This document shows, piece by piece, positions 23,124 through 24,148 of a stretch of 24,148 bases of DNA. A program made the position numbers and the translations under genes. The DNA comes from JBHHXG01 sp046756985 (GTDB lineage Bacteria > Pseudomonadota > Zetaproteobacteria > Mariprofundales > Mariprofundaceae): contig JBHHXG010000022.1 of the NCBI GenBank assembly GCA_046756985.1, forward strand, positions 1 to 24,148, given 5' to 3'. Below the pieces are notes generated by a model that saw only the letters and a list, made by a program, of their open reading frames with translations, was not told the origin of the DNA and made no database searches. Position 1 is the first letter of the stretch, and every line of letters begins with the position of its first letter.

Positions 23124-23882
23124 ATGACGGAACTGAAATGTATTTTATGGGATGTAGACGGCACACTGGCCGATACCGAGCGCGATGGCCATCGCGTGGC
23201 CTTCAACCTGGCCTTCGAGGAAGCCGGCCATGAGCGCCGCTGGGATGTGTCGACTTATGGCGAACTGCTGTCAGTCACTGGAGGAAAAGAACGCATCAAA
23301 TTCGACCACGAGCGGCGCGGGCTTGAATCGCCGCATGCTGATGAGATTGCCAAACTGCATGCCAGCAAGACGCAGCATTACCAGAATCTGATTGCCGAAG
23401 GGCGCATTCCGCTCAGGCCCGGCGTGCGCCGTCTGCTCGAAGAAGCATATGAGACCGGCATCACGCTGGGCGTGGCCACAACCACAACACCGGCAGCACT
23501 GGATGCACTGATTGCGCATTCACTGGGTGTGGAGTGGTTTGACCGTTTTGCCGTGCTGGCGGCCGGCGACATCGTGCCAGCCAAGAAACCGGCGCCGGAT
23601 ATTTATACCTATGCACTGGAGCGGCTGAAGATGTCCGCTCATGAATGTCTGGCCATGGAGGATTCGGGCCACGGCTGGCGGGCCGCCGAGGCGGCAGGGC
23701 TCAAATGCGTGGTTACGATCAATGATTATACGAAGGATCAGGATTTCGCCGGAGCCGATCTGGTGGTTTCCGAACTGGGCGAACCGGAAGCGCCGCCGGT
23801 GCATGTCTTTGCCAATCCGCATGGGCTGACAAATCTGGAATATGTCACGCTTGCGCACCTGCAGGGGATCATGCGTGACTGA
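23124..23882 (+). CDS. cbbY: CbbY-type HAD phosphatase (xylulose-1,5-bisphosphate phosphatase-like)
   Basis: A 252-residue HAD hydrolase. Motif I is WDVDGTLADTE (D10 nucleophile, D12), the cap begins HRVAFNLAFEEAG, and STYGELLSVTGGKERI is the part of the cap typical of CbbY. Motif II is the TTTT stretch, motif III K in AKKPAPD and motif IV AMEDSGHG. In Rhodobacter, CbbY removes xylulose-1,5-bisphosphate, a misfire inhibitor of Rubisco. No Calvin-cycle gene is in this window, so that role is inferred; a general sugar-phosphate phosphatase is the alternative. AAGGAGA at 23107-23113 precedes the ATG. It diverges from clpS across 61 bases and overlaps tatD by eight bases. Confidence 0.88.
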   Translation: MTELKCILWDVDGTLADTERDGHRVAFNLAFEEAGHERRWDVSTYGELLSVTGGKERIKFDHERRGLESPHADEIAKLHASKTQHYQNLIAEGRIPLRPGVRRLLEEAYETGITLGVATTTTPAALDALIAHSLGVEWFDRFAVLAAGDIVPAKKPAPDIYTYALERLKMSAHECLAMEDSGHGWRAAEAAGLKCVVTINDYTKDQDFAGADLVVSELGEPEAPPVHVFANPHGLTNLEYVTLAHLQGIMRD

Positions 23883-24148
23883 TATCCGACTGGTGGATAC
23901 CCACTGCCATGTGGACTTTTCCCATTTTGATGATGACCGCGAAGAAACTTTAGAACGATTTAGAAAGGCGGGTGGGCAGTGGCTGGTTGCCGTTGCCGTG
24001 GACCTGGATAATCTGCCACGGCTGTTTGCACTGGCAGAGGCGCATGACGATATCTTTTGCAGCGTCGGCATCCATCCCAATCATGAAGTGGAAGCGGAGC
24101 CGACGGTCGAGCAGCTGCGCGAACTGGCAGGCCATAGAAAATGCGTGG
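23875..24148 (+). CDS. tatD: TatD-family metal-dependent deoxyribonuclease, 5' part only
   Basis: An open frame of at least 91 codons begins with GTG at 23875, overlapping the end of cbbY, and runs off the window. It reads VDTHCHVDF near the N-terminus, the first HxH metal pair of the amidohydrolase-like TatD fold, and FCSVGIHPNHE about 65 residues later, the GxHP loop. TatD-type enzymes are 3'-to-5' DNA exonucleases or deoxyribonucleases acting in DNA repair and degradation. The cut removes the remaining metal ligands, so completeness cannot be judged. The overlap suggests co-translation with cbbY. Confidence 0.85.
   Translation, partial: MTDIRLVDTHCHVDFSHFDDDREETLERFRKAGGQWLVAVAVDLDNLPRLFALAEAHDDIFCSVGIHPNHEVEAEPTVEQLRELAGHRKCV

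Noticed and set aside
23063..23206. N-terminal extension of clpS by 48 codons.
   Set aside because: It is antisense to cbbY and its residues are unlike ClpS tails; the ATG at 23062 gives the family length.
1..24148. tRNA, rRNA, CRISPR, insertion sequence or prophage.
   Set aside because: Nothing of the kind was seen in the gaps, which are all under 200 bases, and no transposase, integrase or direct repeat array appears.

Overview
The window reads as chromosomal, housekeeping-rich DNA from a Gram-negative proteobacterium. It has lipobox lipoproteins, periplasmic lytic transglycosylases, a ClpS/ClpA pair, Hsp33, a RodZ-type morphogen and a PilW-like type IV pilus lipoprotein. The order rlmN - (mtnP) - pilW - rodZ resembles the gammaproteobacterial rlmN-pilW-rodZ cluster. 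The dacA-type gene lies beside rlpA, mltB and a D-amino acid transaminase, as in many beta/gammaproteobacteria. A CbbY-type sugar phosphatase hints at a Calvin-cycle autotroph. Moderate GC, this gene mix and deep divergence from E. coli fit a Zetaproteobacterium (Mariprofundus-like), but that placement is inference. I see no rRNA, tRNA, insertion sequence, CRISPR array or phage gene.

Layout. 121-3255: a small two-TM membrane protein, a minus-strand glyoxalase II (gloB), a plus-strand CDF metal transporter and a 2-Cys peroxiredoxin. A hairpin terminator at 3279-3314 lies between the peroxiredoxin and the minus-strand genes. 3344-9423 (all minus, read right to left): a tightly packed cell-envelope operon mltB - rlpA - LOG-family protein - remnant of an RluA-type pseudouridine synthase - dacA - dat - HAD phosphatase - hslO, with overlaps or short gaps throughout. 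9536-10210: a PIMT-family methyltransferase. 10323-15740 (minus): rlmN - mtnP - pilW - rodZ - b561-type cytochrome - PilZ protein, again with overlapping stop/start codons. 15806-18162 (plus): a three-gene unit of an uncharacterised ATP-grasp-like protein and two small glycosyltransferases (TIGR04283-like and TIGR04282/DUF2064-like). 18180-20249 (minus): a large zinc-ribbon / Hanks-type kinase / HDOD fusion. 20441-23062 (minus): clpS-clpA. 23124-24148 (plus): cbbY and the start of a TatD-family nuclease, cut by the window edge.

How the genes work together. The 3.3-9.4 kb block looks like a peptidoglycan-remodelling unit: two glycan-cleaving or glycan-binding proteins, a DD-carboxypeptidase and a D-Ala/D-Glu transaminase, with stress and clean-up functions at its distal end. 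The 10.3-15.7 kb block joins translation fidelity and methionine salvage to cell shape, pili and c-di-GMP sensing. Most entries are ordinary genes. The least explained are the kinase-HDOD fusion, the ATP-grasp/glycosyltransferase trio, the truncated but translationally coupled pseudouridine synthase fragment, and three genes (gloB, the kinase, clpS) that lack a Shine-Dalgarno sequence and have a promoter-like pair abutting the start codon, as in leaderless mRNAs.
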